A DNA stretch of 64,000 nucleotides, taken from contig AMWX01000012.1 in the NCBI GenBank assembly GCA_000307935.1, forward strand, positions 1 to 64,000, written 5' to 3'. The stretch is from SAR86 cluster bacterium SAR86E (lineage in GTDB: Bacteria > Pseudomonadota > Gammaproteobacteria > Magnimaribacterales > D2472). A model generated the notes under the pieces. The model was not told the origin of the DNA and ran no database searches. It saw only the letters and a list, made by a program, of their open reading frames with translations. Below are positions 46,873 to 56,808 of the stretch, piece by piece. The translations under genes were made by a program, and so were the position numbers. Within the stretch, counting starts at the first letter, position 1. Every line of letters begins with the position of its first letter.

Positions 46873-48058
46873 CCATGGTAGCTACTGTGTTTATATCTTT
46901 GTCCCCTCTCCCGGAAACATTTATTACAAGGTATTGATTAGAACTATAGTTTTTTACAATATGATCTAAGGCTGCAAATGCATGAGCAGTTTCAAGCGCA
47001 GGCATAATACCCTCAAGCTTTGTAACCTGGTGAAATGAGGTTAGAACTTCATCATCATCTACGGCGATATAATTTGCCCTGCCAGCGTCTTTCAAATTTG
47101 AATGTTCAGGGCCAACACCTGGATAATCTAAACCAGCTGATATTGAATGAGTGTCAACAACCTGACCATTGGTATCTTGCATTAAATAACTCTTTGCGCC
47201 ATGAAGAATACCTGGCTTACCATCATTGAGTGGAGCTGCATGCTCTCCACTTTGCAGCCCTCTTCCAGCCGCTTCAACGCCAATCAAGTCCACATCTTCA
47301 TCCTGCAAAAAAGGGTAGAATATCCCCATTGCGTTCGAGCCTCCCCCAACACAAGCAATAATTGCATCTGGGTATTGAGAAAATAATGAAAGAGATTGCT
47401 CTTTTAATTCCCTGCCAACAATGGCATTAAAATCTCTTACTATCATTGGATAAGGGTGAGGACCGGTAACACTTCCTATGATGTAGTAAGTATCCTCAAT
47501 ATTTGTAACCCAATCTCTCATCGCTTCATTTAAAGCATCTTTGAGAGTTGCAGTTCCAGAGTCTACAGCATGAACTTTAGCTCCGAGAAGTTTTATTCTA
47601 TATACGTTTAAAGATTGTCTTTTAACATCTGCTGCTCCCATGTAAATATGGCACTCAAGACCAAGCCTAGCAGCAACTGTTGCAGTAGCAACACCATGTT
47701 GACCTGCTCCAGTTTCAGCAATAATTCTTTTCTTGCCCATCGCTTTTGCAAGGAGAATCTGACCAACAGTATTATTAATTTTGTGAGCACCCGTATGATT
47801 TAAATCCTCTCTTTTAAGCCAAATCTGAGGCCCTGAATAATGGTCAGTTAATCGCTTTGCAAAATATAACGGAGATGGACGCCCAACAAATTGAACTAAA
47901 TCTTGATCTATTTCTTTTAAGAACTTTGGATCATTCTTAAGTTTTGCATAAATTTCATCTAATTCTTTCAAGGCATACATTAATGTCTCAGGAACAAACT
48001 TGCCTCCATAGTTGCCAAAGAAACCGTCAGGATTTGGTAAATTACTTAAATTATCCAT
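46853..48058 (-). CDS. trpB: Tryptophan synthase beta subunit
   Basis: A 401-residue PLP enzyme: [26 protein letters not shown] with the PLP lysine, [12 protein letters not shown] and the GGGSNAMG phosphate-binding loop. Joins indole and serine. Overlaps trpF by 8 bases. Confidence 0.97.
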   Translation of the reverse strand: MDNLSNLPNPDGFFGNYGGKFVPETLMYALKELDEIYAKLKNDPKFLKEIDQDLVQFVGRPSPLYFAKRLTDHYSGPQIWLKREDLNHTGAHKINNTVGQILLAKAMGKKRIIAETGAGQHGVATATVAARLGLECHIYMGAADVKRQSLNVYRIKLLGAKVHAVDSGTATLKDALNEAMRDWVTNIEDTYYIIGSVTGPHPYPMIVRDFNAIVGRELKEQSLSLFSQYPDAIIACVGGGSNAMGIFYPFLQDEDVDLIGVEAAGRGLQSGEHAAPLNDGKPGILHGAKSYLMQDTNGQVVDTHSISAGLDYPGVGPEHSNLKDAGRANYIAVDDDEVLTSFHQVTKLEGIMPALETAHAFAALDHIVKNYSSNQYLVINVSGRGDKDINTVATMDGISLD

Positions 48059-48659
48059 TATTAAAAATATCTATAATTTGATTGATAAGAGTTATGTCTT
48101 TCAATGCGATTGATGATTCTACCCCAGAGTTGATATCAATACACCATGGATTCAAGGACATTGCTTTCTTTATATTCTCAGCATTAATTCCACCAGCAAG
48201 TATAGAATGTTGATCTAATTTAATATCTTCAAGTAGCCCCCAGTCAAATACTTTTCCAGTTCCGCCATAAAAACCAGGAGAAAATGTCTCAAACAAATAA
48301 GCATCCGCTGAAGGGAAGTCATTAATTGATTGATATGAAAGTGAATCTTTGACTCTAATTGTTTTCCAAAAACCTTGATTAAACTGCCGACAAAAATGAT
48401 CTGTTTCATCGCCATGAAATTGAAGAATTGAGCTGTCCACTCTTTCTAAAATTTTTTTAACCTCATCAATGGAAGGGTTTACAAATACAAAAACTGGTTT
48501 AGTTTCTTGAAAGTTAAAATTTTCAAGTAAATATAGAAAATCTTCAGAAGCTTTTCTTGGGCTCTGATCGGCCATTATAAATCCAGCAAAATGAACACCT
48601 TTATCGCATACAAATTTCAAAGTTTCGATATCCCGTATTCCGCAAATTTTTAATTTCAT
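48051..48659 (-). CDS. trpF: Phosphoribosylanthranilate isomerase
   Basis: A 202-residue TIM barrel with the catalytic Cys in KICGIRD, LQFHGDE, the [22 protein letters not shown] catalytic-Asp region, and [10 protein letters not shown]. Third-last step of tryptophan synthesis. Overlaps truA by one base, a conserved pairing. Confidence 0.95.
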   Translation of the reverse strand: MKLKICGIRDIETLKFVCDKGVHFAGFIMADQSPRKASEDFLYLLENFNFQETKPVFVFVNPSIDEVKKILERVDSSILQFHGDETDHFCRQFNQGFWKTIRVKDSLSYQSINDFPSADAYLFETFSPGFYGGTGKVFDWGLLEDIKLDQHSILAGGINAENIKKAMSLNPWCIDINSGVESSIALKDITLINQIIDIFNNG

Positions 48660-49447
48660 TATTGTGGACCTAATATAAAACTTAGAGGATTGGAGTTGAT
48701 ACCGATCTTCAGATCAACATTTTTGTAGTTGGCACCAGTAAAAAATAGACCTTGAGCTTGAGCAGTTTTGCCAGCCATTTTTCTATCAAGAGCAGTAATG
48801 ACAGTAATCATATCCTTGCTTGAACCCCTCGAAATATCTAATAATGTACCGACAATTATTCTTACCATGTTGTATAAGTATGCATTTGCGCACAACTTGA
48901 TGATAACAAAATTATCTTTTTGAATAATATCTATACTCTCTATCGTTCGCACCGAGTTTTTTGCCGTGCACTTAGAGCCTCTGAATGAGTGAAAATTATG
49001 CGTGCCAAGTAAATACAATGCCTGCTCTTTCATTGCTTTTAAATCAATTTTATTTTTTTCCCAATACACATAATCTCTTAAAAAAATTGGCCGTCTTTTA
49101 CCTGTGTATATCACGTATGAATAGGTCCTATTTAAAGCAGCAAATCTTGAATGAAAATTATCTGGAGCTTCCTGGATGGAGGTCACTACAATATCATTTG
49201 GAAGAAGAGAATTTAGACCATTTAGCCATTGTTCTGTTTCTCTATAATCGCTAGTTAAAAAATCAAAACATTGAGCTGTAGCATGAACTCCAGCATCTGT
49301 TCTGCCTGCATAATTAATTCTTTCATTAAGCATACCTATAGACGAGATAGCTTTTTCTAGCTCGTCTTGAATAGAAGGAGCATTTTTTTGAGATTGAAAT
49401 CCAGAATATCTTGATCCATCATACTGACAAACACCTACTAATCTCAC
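48659..49447 (-). CDS. truA: tRNA pseudouridine synthase A
   Basis: A 262-residue TruA: YDGSRYSGFQSQ, catalytic Asp in GRTDAGVHATAQ, and the NSVRTIES and YNMVRIIVGTLLD blocks. Modifies uridines 38-40 of tRNA anticodon arms. Three bases after the fimV-like gene. Confidence 0.96.
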   Translation of the reverse strand: MRLVGVCQYDGSRYSGFQSQKNAPSIQDELEKAISSIGMLNERINYAGRTDAGVHATAQCFDFLTSDYRETEQWLNGLNSLLPNDIVVTSIQEAPDNFHSRFAALNRTYSYVIYTGKRRPIFLRDYVYWEKNKIDLKAMKEQALYLLGTHNFHSFRGSKCTAKNSVRTIESIDIIQKDNFVIIKLCANAYLYNMVRIIVGTLLDISRGSSKDMITVITALDRKMAGKTAQAQGLFFTGANYKNVDLKIGINSNPLSFILGPQ

Positions 49448-49450
49448 GAG

Positions 49451-50809
49451 TTATTTATTTTTTTGTAAAAGTTTTCTTGCTTCCGAGACAATCGAATCAT
49501 TTTTTGAATTAGAAATTAATTTATCAAGAATATTTTTTGCGCCTTCAATATCTCCCATATCAGTATAAGTTCTTGCCAAATCTAATTCTTGTGTCTCAAT
49601 ATCATTAGAAATACTTAGATTAGTTTGAAAGGTATAATTGTCATCCAGCATATCTTCTTCAACTGCTGCTTTTGTGAATACTGGTTTCTTATTTGACCTA
49701 ATAAGCATAAAGGCAATTGCAAAACCTAAAAGCAATGATAAAAAAGCCGCCCATAACAAATCTTTAACATCAAAACCCTGAGAATCATTTGATAAATTAT
49801 CTTGCTGAGAAAAGTCAGAATCTGAGTTTAAATTAATAATTGAAGTATTTTGTGAAACTATCTCTGACGCACTCAAATTCTTTTTATCTTCATTAGATAT
49901 TCTTGGCTTTGAATCTGTGTAAGGTTTTTCTTCTACCGGATTAATCCACTCGATTGAATCAACAGATTTTATTGGGGCGGTTAATTTTAAGACAGGTTTC
50001 TCTATTGACGCTTGAATCTCAACCAGCTTGTCATCCATAAATGCAATTGACTTTTTGGCATCAAGCGAAGTTGTGGATTCAACTAAATCCTGTGATGGCA
50101 TTGCTAGATCAACATCCCCTCTGACAATATTTATATTCTCATCAATAAATGCATTTGGATTTTCAAGATAAAACGCCCACATAATTTGATAGATAGAAGC
50201 TTCATAATTTTGACTGACTGATTTGGAGACGCTCCATATGGTCTCTACTTCAGCACTGGGAATAATCTTGGGTTCTTCAAGTCTTACATTATCATTATTA
50301 TTGGACTTTATAAGAGAGAATGTATTAGAGTTCTCAGTTTCAGAATCTTCATAATCAAGCTCTTCGGAAAGTATTTTTGCTATGTCGTATCGTTGCGATT
50401 CCCCATAAATCTTCTTTGCCGGTAACTTAAAAGAAACTTGTGATTTTGCTTTTCGAGTAACATCATTTTGTGGGAGAAATATAAATATATCTTTTTTTAA
50501 TTCTTTTCCAATATTTAACCTAAAAGAAATATAGTCCTCTAAATAATCTCCAGGTATAGCTAAGGTAAGGCGTTTGTACTCTTGCAGATTCTCAAAGATT
50601 TTATAATCAAAATTAAAATCAGATAGTTCATTATCTGATTTAAAATCAGTGATAGAAATATCATCCTCCTTAAGATTGCTGGTAGAACTGATCTTTATCT
50701 GAACTAAATATGATCCCTCTGAATTAATCTCTACATTAGGACTGCCTATTATTGTTATTGCAAAAAGACTGTGGCTGATCAGAGCAAAGGAAAGAAAAAT
50801 TTTTTTCAT
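49451..50809 (-). CDS. FimV-like peptidoglycan-binding polarity protein
   Basis: A 452-residue protein: signal peptide (MKKIFLSFALISHSLFA), a FimV N-terminal domain, a LysM-like region about 205-250 (SVSQNYEASIYQIMWAFYLENPNAF), an acidic linker, one transmembrane segment (about 355-377) and a short FimV C-terminal domain (LDLARTYTDMGDIEGAKNILDKLI). FimV guides polar assembly of pili and signalling proteins. Much shorter than the Pseudomonas form (about 900 residues). Start ATG at 50809 gives ATGA overlap with asd. Confidence 0.84.
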   Translation of the reverse strand: MKKIFLSFALISHSLFAITIIGSPNVEINSEGSYLVQIKISSTSNLKEDDISITDFKSDNELSDFNFDYKIFENLQEYKRLTLAIPGDYLEDYISFRLNIGKELKKDIFIFLPQNDVTRKAKSQVSFKLPAKKIYGESQRYDIAKILSEELDYEDSETENSNTFSLIKSNNNDNVRLEEPKIIPSAEVETIWSVSKSVSQNYEASIYQIMWAFYLENPNAFIDENINIVRGDVDLAMPSQDLVESTTSLDAKKSIAFMDDKLVEIQASIEKPVLKLTAPIKSVDSIEWINPVEEKPYTDSKPRISNEDKKNLSASEIVSQNTSIINLNSDSDFSQQDNLSNDSQGFDVKDLLWAAFLSLLLGFAIAFMLIRSNKKPVFTKAAVEEDMLDDNYTFQTNLSISNDIETQELDLARTYTDMGDIEGAKNILDKLISNSKNDSIVSEARKLLQKNK

Positions 50810-51828
50810 CTCAAAATGCCAGTGCTTAGAAGTTCTTCGCAAATCTGAACCGCATTCAAGGCAGCCCCTTTGCCATAAACATTATCTGCAACTATCCACA
50901 TCGAAATCCATGACTCACCAGCAAGATTCTGTGAACGAATTCTTCCAACATAAACATCCTCAGTATCAGATGCATTTTCAACAGGAGTAGGATACAAACC
51001 TGCCTGGGGATCATCAAGCACTTTTATACCAGGAGAATTTTCTAAAATTTCTATAATTTCTTCTCGAGATATTTCTTTTGACACCCTAAAGAATACAGCC
51101 TCAGAATGCCCATTAATCACTGGTACTCTTACGCAGGTAGCCTGAATCGCAATATTTGGATCAAGAATTTTATGAGTCTCCCAAGTTAATTTCATTTCTT
51201 CTTTTGTAAAATTATTCTCCAAAAAAATATCGCATTGCGGAATAACATTGAAAGCTATTTGTTTTGGGTAAACAGTTGATTGGCTTGCTGAATCACCGGA
51301 ATATGTTTGATCATGGAGCTCCTCTAACGCAGCTTTTCCAGTTCCTGAAACTGCTTGATATGTGGCTATGTTTAAAAGCTTGATTTCTGCTTGGTCATGA
51401 ATTGGTTTTAAAGCCATAAGTAGTTGTGCAGTAGAGCAGTTCGGGTTAGCTATAAGAGATGGCTTTGACAGGCTCTTGAGAACCTCTCCATTAATTTCGG
51501 GAATAATCAAAGGAACATCATCCTGATATCTAAAATTAGAAGATAGATCAATAACAAAACATCCTTCAGCAACAAACTTTCTTGCATATTTCTCTGCAAC
51601 ACTTGAGCCAGCAGAAAATATTATAAATTGTCCTTTTTCTGCATTAAATTCTTCAAGTGATGAAACACGATATTCCTTATTTTTAAATTGAATCGAAGAT
51701 CCAACGGTTGAATTACCAAGAGGAATAAATTTATCTACAGGAAATTCTCTTTTTTCTAGCAATTGAATAATTTTTGTTCCAACAACACCGGATGCGCCGA
51801 TCAAAGCAAGAGAAACTCCTTTATTCAT
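50806..51828 (-). CDS. asd: Aspartate-semialdehyde dehydrogenase
   Basis: About 340 residues: GASGVVGTKIIQLL nucleotide site, NPNCSTAQLL with the catalytic Cys, YQAVSGTGKAALEEL and RVPVINGHSEAVF. Reduces aspartyl phosphate from LysC for lysine, threonine and methionine. ATG at 51828 has AGGA five bases upstream; ATG 51834 is also possible. Overlaps leuB. Confidence 0.95.
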   Translation of the reverse strand: MNKGVSLALIGASGVVGTKIIQLLEKREFPVDKFIPLGNSTVGSSIQFKNKEYRVSSLEEFNAEKGQFIIFSAGSSVAEKYARKFVAEGCFVIDLSSNFRYQDDVPLIIPEINGEVLKSLSKPSLIANPNCSTAQLLMALKPIHDQAEIKLLNIATYQAVSGTGKAALEELHDQTYSGDSASQSTVYPKQIAFNVIPQCDIFLENNFTKEEMKLTWETHKILDPNIAIQATCVRVPVINGHSEAVFFRVSKEISREEIIEILENSPGIKVLDDPQAGLYPTPVENASDTEDVYVGRIRSQNLAGESWISMWIVADNVYGKGAALNAVQICEELLSTGILR

Positions 51829-52903
51829 GTTCATCCTGTAGGATACGAATTATAGATGGAGCAACTTCTTCTGTTTTCATGAATTTATTTGAAGTAGAAA
51901 GATCTTTCGTTCTATAGCCTTTACTTATAAAGGTTTTTATTGCTGATTCAATTCTTCTGGCAAGATCAACTCTCTCAAGTGAGTATTCAAAAGCCATGGC
52001 AAGAGAGGCAATCATAGCAATTGGATTAGCAATACCCAGGCCAGCGATATCTGGTGCACTACCGTGACATGGTTCATACATGCCTTGAGAGGAACTATTT
52101 AAAGATGCGGAAGGAAGCATTCCAATTGAGCCACTTAATGTAGCTGCAATATCAGAAAGTATATCTCCAAAAAGATTTCCCGAAACAATCACATCATATT
52201 GATTTGGATTTAGTACTAACTGCATAGCAGTATTATCTGCAAGCTGATGTGAGAGCTCAACCTCGGGATACTCAGCACTCATTTCGGTAACCACGCCTCT
52301 CCAAAATTTTGAAACTTCCAAAACATTAGCTTTTTCAACAGAACATAACTTTTTGTCCCTATTCATTGCAGCCTCAAAAGCAACCTTAGCAATTCTTCGA
52401 ATTTCATCTTCATTATATATCATTGTATTAAAGCCATATTTAGGAGTTTCATTATCAACAATTCCTCTAGGCTCTCCAAAATAAACTCCGCCAGTTAACT
52501 CCCTTACTATAAGAATATCTAAATTTTCAATAATATGATTTTTCAGTGGAGATGCAGATGCAAGCTCATTAAATAAAAAAGCAGGTCTTAAATTAGCAAA
52601 CAAACCAAGAGATTTGCGTAGCCCAAGCAAAGCTTGTTCTGGTCGGTCGTCCCAACCCAGACCATCCCATTCGGGTCCACCAACGGCACCGAATAAAATA
52701 GCATCGGAGTTTTTTGCCATATCCAATGTTTCTTCAGTCAAAGGTTTTCCAAATTCATCGAAGGATGAGCCGCCAACTTTTCTTTCAGAAAGCTGAAAAT
52801 CTAAATTTTGTTCGTCAATAAGATACTGCAGAACTTCACTCATAGAAGAAGTTACCTCTTGACCGATCCCATCTCCTGGAAGAATTAATATTTTTTTTGC
52901 CAT
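51821..52903 (-). CDS. leuB: 3-isopropylmalate dehydrogenase
   Basis: About 360 residues: ILILPGDGIGQEV start, ARG-like VRELTGGVYFGEPRG substrate loop, and SGNLFGDILSDIAATLSGSIGMLPSAS with metal-binding Asp residues, then EPCHGSAPDIAGLGIANP. Third enzyme of leucine synthesis. ATG at 52903 preferred over a TTG at 52915 that overlaps leuD. Confidence 0.96.
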   Translation of the reverse strand: MAKKILILPGDGIGQEVTSSMSEVLQYLIDEQNLDFQLSERKVGGSSFDEFGKPLTEETLDMAKNSDAILFGAVGGPEWDGLGWDDRPEQALLGLRKSLGLFANLRPAFLFNELASASPLKNHIIENLDILIVRELTGGVYFGEPRGIVDNETPKYGFNTMIYNEDEIRRIAKVAFEAAMNRDKKLCSVEKANVLEVSKFWRGVVTEMSAEYPEVELSHQLADNTAMQLVLNPNQYDVIVSGNLFGDILSDIAATLSGSIGMLPSASLNSSSQGMYEPCHGSAPDIAGLGIANPIAMIASLAMAFEYSLERVDLARRIESAIKTFISKGYRTKDLSTSNKFMKTEEVAPSIIRILQDEHE

Positions 52904-52911
52904 TCTTATAC

Positions 52912-53553
52912 TCAATTACTGTAATCAAAAAGCCAGGGTCTCTGGGTTCTTCTGGTTTGCTCAAAAGCTTCAATATGATTTTTATGCTTCAGCGTAATGT
53001 CTACGTCATCTAAATTATTAACAATGCGATCAAGCAAACTTTCCTTTACATCAAATGAATAAGAAGATTCATCATCAAACATAATATTTTTTTTCATCAA
53101 ATCAATTTCAAAATTGGTTGGTGATGAGCTGCAAATTTCAAAAAGATGATTAATTTCATCTTTGGTCAAAATAATTGGTAGAACTGAGTTCTTAAAACAG
53201 TTGTTGTAAAAGATATCTCCGAATGAGCTTGCTATAACTGCCTTGAAACCAAAATCTCTTAGGGCCCATACAGCATGTTCTCTGCTTGAACCGCAACCAA
53301 AATTATCTCTAGTTAAAAGAATCTCAGAGTTGGTATAAGGTTCTTTATTTAAAATGAATTCATGATTTTTAGATCTTTCATCTGAAACCATATCCAATCT
53401 ACCTTCATCTAGATATCTCCAACCATCAAATAGAAAGTCTCCAAAGCCAAATTTTTTAATAGATTTTAGATACTCAGTTGGAATAATCTGATCAGTATCA
53501 ATATTATCTCTATCAAAAGTTGCTACGATGCCTGTGATAATTGGATTAGTCAT
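52912..53553 (-). CDS. leuD: 3-isopropylmalate dehydratase small subunit
   Basis: A 213-residue swivel-domain subunit: [27 protein letters not shown], and [19 protein letters not shown]. Pairs with LeuC. Its start overlaps the leuC stop by 4 bases. Confidence 0.96.
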   Translation of the reverse strand: MTNPIITGIVATFDRDNIDTDQIIPTEYLKSIKKFGFGDFLFDGWRYLDEGRLDMVSDERSKNHEFILNKEPYTNSEILLTRDNFGCGSSREHAVWALRDFGFKAVIASSFGDIFYNNCFKNSVLPIILTKDEINHLFEICSSSPTNFEIDLMKKNIMFDDESSYSFDVKESLLDRIVNNLDDVDITLKHKNHIEAFEQTRRTQRPWLFDYSN

Positions 53554-54953
53554 GATAGTGGATCAATTATTTTACCGTTTATCGCTGTTAATGCTGCCAT
53601 TAGTGGGCTCATTAGGTGGGTTCTGCCAAGATTACCTTGTCTACCTTCAAAGTTTCTATTCGAAGTTGATGCACAACGTTCATAGGGTTGAAGCTGATCG
53701 GGGTTCATACCTAAACACATTGAGCAACCTGGATCGCGCCACAAAAAACCTGCATTAATAAAAATTTTGTCTAAGCCCTCTGCTTCTGCTTGAGCTTTTA
53801 CCATGCCTGAGCCAGGTACGACAATAGCTTCGGTAATATCTTCTGAAACTTGCTTACCATTTATAACGGAGGCAGCATCTCGAAGGTCTTCAATTCTTGA
53901 ATTAGTGCAAGAGCCAATAAAAACCCTATCGAAACTTAAATCTTGAAGAGTTTTTGAATCATCGAGACCCATATAAGTTTTTGCAAGTAATAAATTTTCA
54001 TGACTTGCCTCATCAACATCCTCTTGAGTAGGAATATTGGCATCAAAATCTATAGTCATTTCAGGTGAAGTGCCCCAAGTAATCTGAGGTTTTATCTCAG
54101 AAACATCGATGTTAATTGTTTTATCAAAATTTGCATCTAGATCTGATTTTAATGTCTTCCAATATTCACTAGCTTGATGAAACATTGAATCAGATAGATT
54201 GGAATGATGTTTAACATAATCAAGCGTAGTTGAATCGACCTCAATAAGACCAACCTTTGCGCCGGCCTCAATGGCCATATTGCAAATTGTCATTCTGGAT
54301 TCCATTGATAAAGATGATATATATGAGCCTGAAAACTCTATAGCATGGCCTGTGCCTCCAGCAGTTCCGATTAATTTAATTAAATGTAAAACAATGTCTT
54401 TAGAAGTAACTCCTCTTTGAGGGATACCATTAAAATTAACTTGCATGTTTTTTAGTTTGGTAATTTTCAAACACTGAGTTGCTAGAACGTGCTCAACCTC
54501 AGAAGTTCCTATTCCCATGGCCAAACATCCAAATGCTCCATGAGTTGAAGTATGAGAGTCACCGCACACAATTGTCATACCTGGCAATGTATATCCTAAC
54601 TCTGGACCAATTACATGAACAATACCCTGTTTGTTTGAAGTTATGTCAAATTGATGGATGCCAAAGCTGTTGCAGTTTTTATCCAGTTCAACTACCTGAA
54701 TTTTAGCTACCTCATCTTTGATTGACGCTGCATCAAATTCGTTACCTCTATCAGTAGGAACATTATGGTCAGGAGTTGCAATGTTTGCATCCAATCGCCA
54801 TGGTTTTAAGTTTTTATGTCTTAGACCTTCAAAAGCTTGAGGTGAAGTCACCTCATGGAGGTAATGTCTATCAATATAAATGAGTGACTCATTGGTATCG
54901 TCAGTCTGGACTAGATGCTCATTCCAGAGCTTGTCATATAAAGTAAGAGGCAT
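53550..54953 (-). CDS. leuC: 3-isopropylmalate dehydratase large subunit
   Basis: A 467-residue [4Fe-4S] subunit. Cluster cysteines are seen in [11 protein letters not shown] and [35 protein letters not shown] and [10 protein letters not shown] are typical. Start ATG at 54953 ([10 protein letters not shown]), just after the aroC stop; an upstream start would overlap aroC and is not supported. Confidence 0.96.
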   Translation of the reverse strand: MPLTLYDKLWNEHLVQTDDTNESLIYIDRHYLHEVTSPQAFEGLRHKNLKPWRLDANIATPDHNVPTDRGNEFDAASIKDEVAKIQVVELDKNCNSFGIHQFDITSNKQGIVHVIGPELGYTLPGMTIVCGDSHTSTHGAFGCLAMGIGTSEVEHVLATQCLKITKLKNMQVNFNGIPQRGVTSKDIVLHLIKLIGTAGGTGHAIEFSGSYISSLSMESRMTICNMAIEAGAKVGLIEVDSTTLDYVKHHSNLSDSMFHQASEYWKTLKSDLDANFDKTINIDVSEIKPQITWGTSPEMTIDFDANIPTQEDVDEASHENLLLAKTYMGLDDSKTLQDLSFDRVFIGSCTNSRIEDLRDAASVINGKQVSEDITEAIVVPGSGMVKAQAEAEGLDKIFINAGFLWRDPGCSMCLGMNPDQLQPYERCASTSNRNFEGRQGNLGRTHLMSPLMAALTAINGKIIDPLS

Positions 54954-54954
54954 G

Positions 54955-56040
54955 CTATTTTTTGAATGGCGAAGCTTGATCAATCATTCCGCACTGAGCT
55001 TCATTTCTTAATAAATGATCCATGACAACTAAATTGACCATCGCTTCTGCAATGGGAACAGCCCTAATTCCAACGCAGGGATCATGCCTACCAGTTACTT
55101 CAACCTCGACTTCTTCTCCGTCCGCATTAATTGTCTGACCTTTTGATTTGATGCTAGATGTTGGCTTAATAATAAATTCAAGCTCTATCAAGTCGCCATT
55201 TGTAATTCCGCCCAAGATACCCCCAGCGTTATTTGATTTAAAGCCAGCTGTTGTCATTTCATCTCGGACCTCAGAACCTTTTAAATCAAGCATGTTGTGA
55301 GTATTTCCAATGCTGACAGATTTCACAGCATTTATACTCATAATAGCTTTTGCTAAATCTGCATCAAACTTGTCAAAAACAGGCTCGCCAAGGCCTATCG
55401 GGCAATTTGTTACTCTCACACCAAGTTTTGCTCCCACTGAATTACCCTCTTCAATTAGCTCAGCAAACATAATATCTAAATCTTCCAGTTTGGACTCGTC
55501 TGCAAAAAAATACTTGTTCGATTTAGCATTTGATACATCTATTTCATCTGCTGAGATAGAGCCTATTTGACTAACATAGCCATCGACATGAATTCCTTTT
55601 AAGTTAAGATATTTTTTAGCTATTGCACCAGCTGCAACTCTCATTGCAGTTTCCCTTGCGCTTGATCGACCTCCACCTCTGTAGTCTCGATGACCATATT
55701 TAGCTTGATACGTAATATCAGCATGATTAGGACGGAAAACATCTTTAATGTTTGAATAATCTTTTGATCTTTGATCTTGATTAAAAATAATTAAACTTAT
55801 TGGGGTTCCAAGGGTCTTGCCCTCAAATACTCCTGACAAAATCTCCACAACATCATCTTCTTTTCTTTGTGTAGTTACATCGGACTGACCAGGTTTTCTG
55901 CGGTTGAGTTCAAATTGAATATCATCAGTTGAAATTTCTAATTGGGGCGGACAACCATCAATAATACACCCGAGCGCCTTCCCATGGCTTTCTCCATAAG
56001 TTGTAACTTGAAATAATTTTCCAAATGTATTGCCTGACAT
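54955..56040 (-). CDS. aroC: Chorismate synthase
   Basis: A 361-residue Aro[60 protein letters not shown] and the [11 protein letters not shown] loop, which with FMN convert EPSP to chorismate. Supplies the tryptophan branch in the same run. Next to leuC with one base between. Confidence 0.97.
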   Translation of the reverse strand: MSGNTFGKLFQVTTYGESHGKALGCIIDGCPPQLEISTDDIQFELNRRKPGQSDVTTQRKEDDVVEILSGVFEGKTLGTPISLIIFNQDQRSKDYSNIKDVFRPNHADITYQAKYGHRDYRGGGRSSARETAMRVAAGAIAKKYLNLKGIHVDGYVSQIGSISADEIDVSNAKSNKYFFADESKLEDLDIMFAELIEEGNSVGAKLGVRVTNCPIGLGEPVFDKFDADLAKAIMSINAVKSVSIGNTHNMLDLKGSEVRDEMTTAGFKSNNAGGILGGITNGDLIELEFIIKPTSSIKSKGQTINADGEEVEVEVTGRHDPCVGIRAVPIAEAMVNLVVMDHLLRNEAQCGMIDQASPFKK

Positions 56041-56074
56041 ACGCAGAATTATAGACTAAAAAGCTAATTAGAGC

Positions 56075-56764
56075 CTATCTAAGGCTTGACAATCCCCCAT
56101 CAATGCTAATTGTTTGGCCAGTAATCCAATCCTCTTTAGCAGAAAAAAGGTTATATATAACCTTGGCAATTCTTTCAGGATCTCCAATGGCATTCAGTGG
56201 ATGCCTTTCTTCAGAAGATCGTAATTTTTTTTCATTATCAAGGAGGTGTTCAGCCATTGGAGTATTGGTTAAGGACGGAGCAACACAATTTACAGCTACT
56301 CTTGGTGCAAGTTCAGAGGCGAGACTTCTAGCAAAGCCTTCGAGTGCCGCCTTTGATGCTGCAATGGAAGAATGAAATGTCATTCCACTCTTGGCAGCTA
56401 CAGAGGAAATGAATACAACTGAAGCTCCATCACCTTTTTTGAGATTGGGTAAAACTTTTTTGATAATATTGAAAGCACCCTCAACATTGATTCTAAAATC
56501 ATCCCTGAAATCAGAAATATCCATTCTTTGAATTGATTTAAGTGAGATAGAGCCCGGGCAATAAAGTAATGCATCAATAGAGTCTGGCAAAGTATCTAAC
56601 CCAGATAGATCTTCATTTGGATCTAAATGAATAAAATTCTTTAGAGGTATATCAATTGTCGATCTCGAGGTTGCAAAAACGCTATCACCCTTTGAGTTGG
56701 CAAGTTTAATTACCTCCTGACCAATTACAGAATTACCACCTACTACCAAGATATTTTTTTGCAT
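56075..56764 (-). CDS. SDR-fold protein without the catalytic tyrosine
   Basis: A 229-residue Rossmann SDR: VVGGNSVIGQEVIKLA, CPGSISL in place of NNAG, SSVAAKSG with the catalytic Ser, then SSIAASKAALEGFARSLASEL. In the usual YxxxK motif the Tyr position is Ile, though the Lys is kept; the C-terminus has TGQTISIDGGLSSLR. A bacterial subgroup with this SIAAxK form is known to me, so it is likely a true variant. Substrate unknown. Confidence 0.8.
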   Translation of the reverse strand: MQKNILVVGGNSVIGQEVIKLANSKGDSVFATSRSTIDIPLKNFIHLDPNEDLSGLDTLPDSIDALLYCPGSISLKSIQRMDISDFRDDFRINVEGAFNIIKKVLPNLKKGDGASVVFISSVAAKSGMTFHSSIAASKAALEGFARSLASELAPRVAVNCVAPSLTNTPMAEHLLDNEKKLRSSEERHPLNAIGDPERIAKVIYNLFSAKEDWITGQTISIDGGLSSLR

Positions 56765-56808
56765 GATTAAGAAATATTTTTATCAGAAACTATTACAATA
56801 TATTTGTG

